Of a stretch of 64,000 nucleotides of DNA, positions 63,000 to 64,000 are shown piece by piece. The translations under genes and the position numbers were made by a program. The stretch covers positions 124,001-188,000 of the forward strand of contig NZ_JAHRID010000005.1 in assembly GCF_019100565.1 (NCBI RefSeq). Direction: 5' to 3'. Source of the stretch: Arsukibacterium indicum. Its GTDB lineage: Bacteria > Pseudomonadota > Gammaproteobacteria > Enterobacterales > Alteromonadaceae. Positions within the stretch are counted from its first letter, which is position 1. Every line of letters begins with the position of its first letter. The notes below the pieces were generated by a model that was not told the origin of the DNA, did no database searches, and worked only from the letters and a program-made list of their open reading frames with translations.

Positions 63000-64000
63000 C
63001 GCCACACTGTAACCATTGGCTGGCTTTTTTGCAGTCAGTAAACCGCAGGACTGCGACTGTCGCGGCAGCGGTTCTGATGGGCAGCCGCAATGTTAATAAG
63101 CGGTCTTTACGGTAGATGGTCAGTATTTGTTCTGTATCAGACGGTAACCGTCGCAACAGCTGCGGCAGGCTTTGTTCGGTAATTCTCCTGCCGGCAAGTG
63201 CCAGCAGCTGATCACCCACTATCAGGCCGGCCTGATGAGCTGTACCGCCATCAATCACCTGGCTAATCGTAACTAAACCTTGTTGTACTTTTGTCGCCGC
63301 AGCCAGATAAGCAGGTAAGTTAGCTGGCGGATTAGATTCAGCAGGGCCACCAAGATCATTGTGATCGGTTGCCGGTCGAAAACTGAGTTCAAGCCCTAGC
63401 TGTGTTGCGGCCTGCTGCAATGGCAACGGTTCACTCTGGCTTACCCAGTTACGTGCTGCGACAGCCAGATTTTCAAAACCCAACGCATTCAGGCTGGTGA
63501 ACAGGCTATTGTCATCGGTACCTGTTTCCAGATAGTGTTGATACATATATTGACATAGCTGTTGCAATGAGCTGCCTTGCTGGCGCAGCCCAGCGTCCAG
63601 GCAAAATGCCAGTAATGCCCCTTTAGCATAATAACTGACCACCGCATTAATTGCGTTTTCATCCTGTTTATAAAACTTTGTCCAGGCATTAAAACTACTG
63701 TCAGCAAGACTTTGTAAATTTTCTGACGGGCTGCGTGTCACCCGGCTGATCACTTTTTCCAATGTTGTCAGGTAGCACTCTGGACTGATTAAACCCGCCT
63801 GAACCAATGCTAAATCATCAAAATACGACGTAAAACCTTCATATAACCATAACTGTTTTGTATATTGCTCTGCGGCTAGCTGATATGGCTTAAACTCAGT
63901 TGGCATTAACCGCTTTACCCACCAGCTATGAAAATATTCATGGCTGCACAGTGCCAGCAACTGCTGATAGTTATCATCAGGTTGCGTGATGTTAGCAGCA
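62947..64000 (-). CDS. M61-family metallopeptidase with C-terminal PDZ domain (partial, 5' end beyond window)
   Basis: The frame is open to the window edge, so the N-terminal part is missing. The zinc site HEYFHSWWVKR lies near the start of the visible part (about 13 codons in), and a helical domain with LWLYEGFTSYFDDLAL supplies the third ligand Glu. A PDZ domain (GGTAHQAGLIVGDQLLALAG) follows near the end. This is the glycyl-aminopeptidase/M61 layout. The start codon is outside the window. Confidence 0.88.
   Translation of the reverse strand, partial: AANITQPDDNYQQLLALCSHEYFHSWWVKRLMPTEFKPYQLAAEQYTKQLWLYEGFTSYFDDLALVQAGLISPECYLTTLEKVISRVTRSPSENLQSLADSSFNAWTKFYKQDENAINAVVSYYAKGALLAFCLDAGLRQQGSSLQQLCQYMYQHYLETGTDDNSLFTSLNALGFENLAVAARNWVSQSEPLPLQQAATQLGLELSFRPATDHNDLGGPAESNPPANLPAYLAAATKVQQGLVTISQVIDGGTAHQAGLIVGDQLLALAGRRITEQSLPQLLRRLPSDTEQILTIYRKDRLLTLRLPIRTAAATVAVLRFTDCKKASQWLQCGVILPPAATADQAAPATS

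Overview
The window is a contiguous stretch of ordinary-looking chromosome from a gammaproteobacterium, most likely an Alteromonadales relative of Rheinheimera, Arsukibacterium or Alishewanella. This placement is an inference from gene content and order: msrC-proQ-prc, pepN followed by a DUF2835 gene, pyrD-zapC, rlmKL-uup, rmf facing fabA, a giant NAD-glutamate dehydrogenase, a DUF3466 protein with a GlyGly-CTERM-like tail, and an E. coli-like FadR/FabR control region at fabA. I see no prophage, insertion sequence, CRISPR array or rRNA operon.

Layout. 1-4.3 kb: glycogen and glucose-phosphate metabolism (pgm, glgP). 4.4-8.9 kb: a tight five-gene unit that I read as a split borosin RiPP locus: an orphan periplasmic binding protein, a SAM-dependent backbone alpha-N-methyltransferase of the SonM type, a GNAT acetyltransferase, a small two-part precursor peptide, and a membrane diguanylate cyclase. 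8.9-14 kb: astE and the branched-chain 2-oxoacid dehydrogenase operon (E1 alpha, E1 beta, E2 with two nearly identical lipoyl domains). 14-17.4 kb: an Ycf46-like AAA ATPase paired with a Ser/Thr-kinase-like protein. 17.5-21.2 kb: msrC, an acidic small protein, proQ, prc. 21.2-24.1 kb: two sodium-coupled transporters (NSS family and NhaC). 24.2-27 kb: pepN and a DUF2835 gene. 27.3-34.3 kb: the DUF1302 / DUF1329 / YCF48 / MMPL export-like module. 34.5-42.3 kb: gdhB, pyrD, zapC and a SAM methyltransferase. 42.3-45.7 kb: minus-strand secreted enzymes (PHB-depolymerase-like esterase, NPP-type phosphodiesterase) and a second orphan binding protein. 45.9-49.7 kb: an Nramp homologue lacking the usual metal ligands, a diguanylate cyclase and rmuC. 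49.7-52.9 kb: minus-strand glycosyltransferase, PAP2 phosphatase and selO. 52.9-53.4 kb: two initiator tRNA genes alternating with two degenerate tRNA-like copies. 53.5-64 kb: rlmKL, a glutaredoxin-like gene, uup, a DUF3466 gene, rmf, fabA, a small putative DNA-binding protein, a PTPS-like protein, an M23 peptidase and the truncated end of an M61 peptidase.

The strongest discovery candidate is the 4456-8904 unit. Its methyltransferase carries the Tyr/Arg set and the GHPG motif of borosin alpha-N-methyltransferases. Two genes downstream lies a 97-residue protein whose first ~55 residues resemble the borosin-binding domain of Shewanella SonA, followed by a short hydrophobic candidate core and an unusual Pro/Glu-rich tail. 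Linkage to an acetyltransferase, a binding protein and a c-di-GMP synthase suggests extra tailoring and signalling that I cannot assign from sequence. The second noteworthy structure is the duplicated initiator-tRNA plus tRNA-like unit, whose co-transcribed degenerate copies contain an anti-Shine-Dalgarno-like segment.
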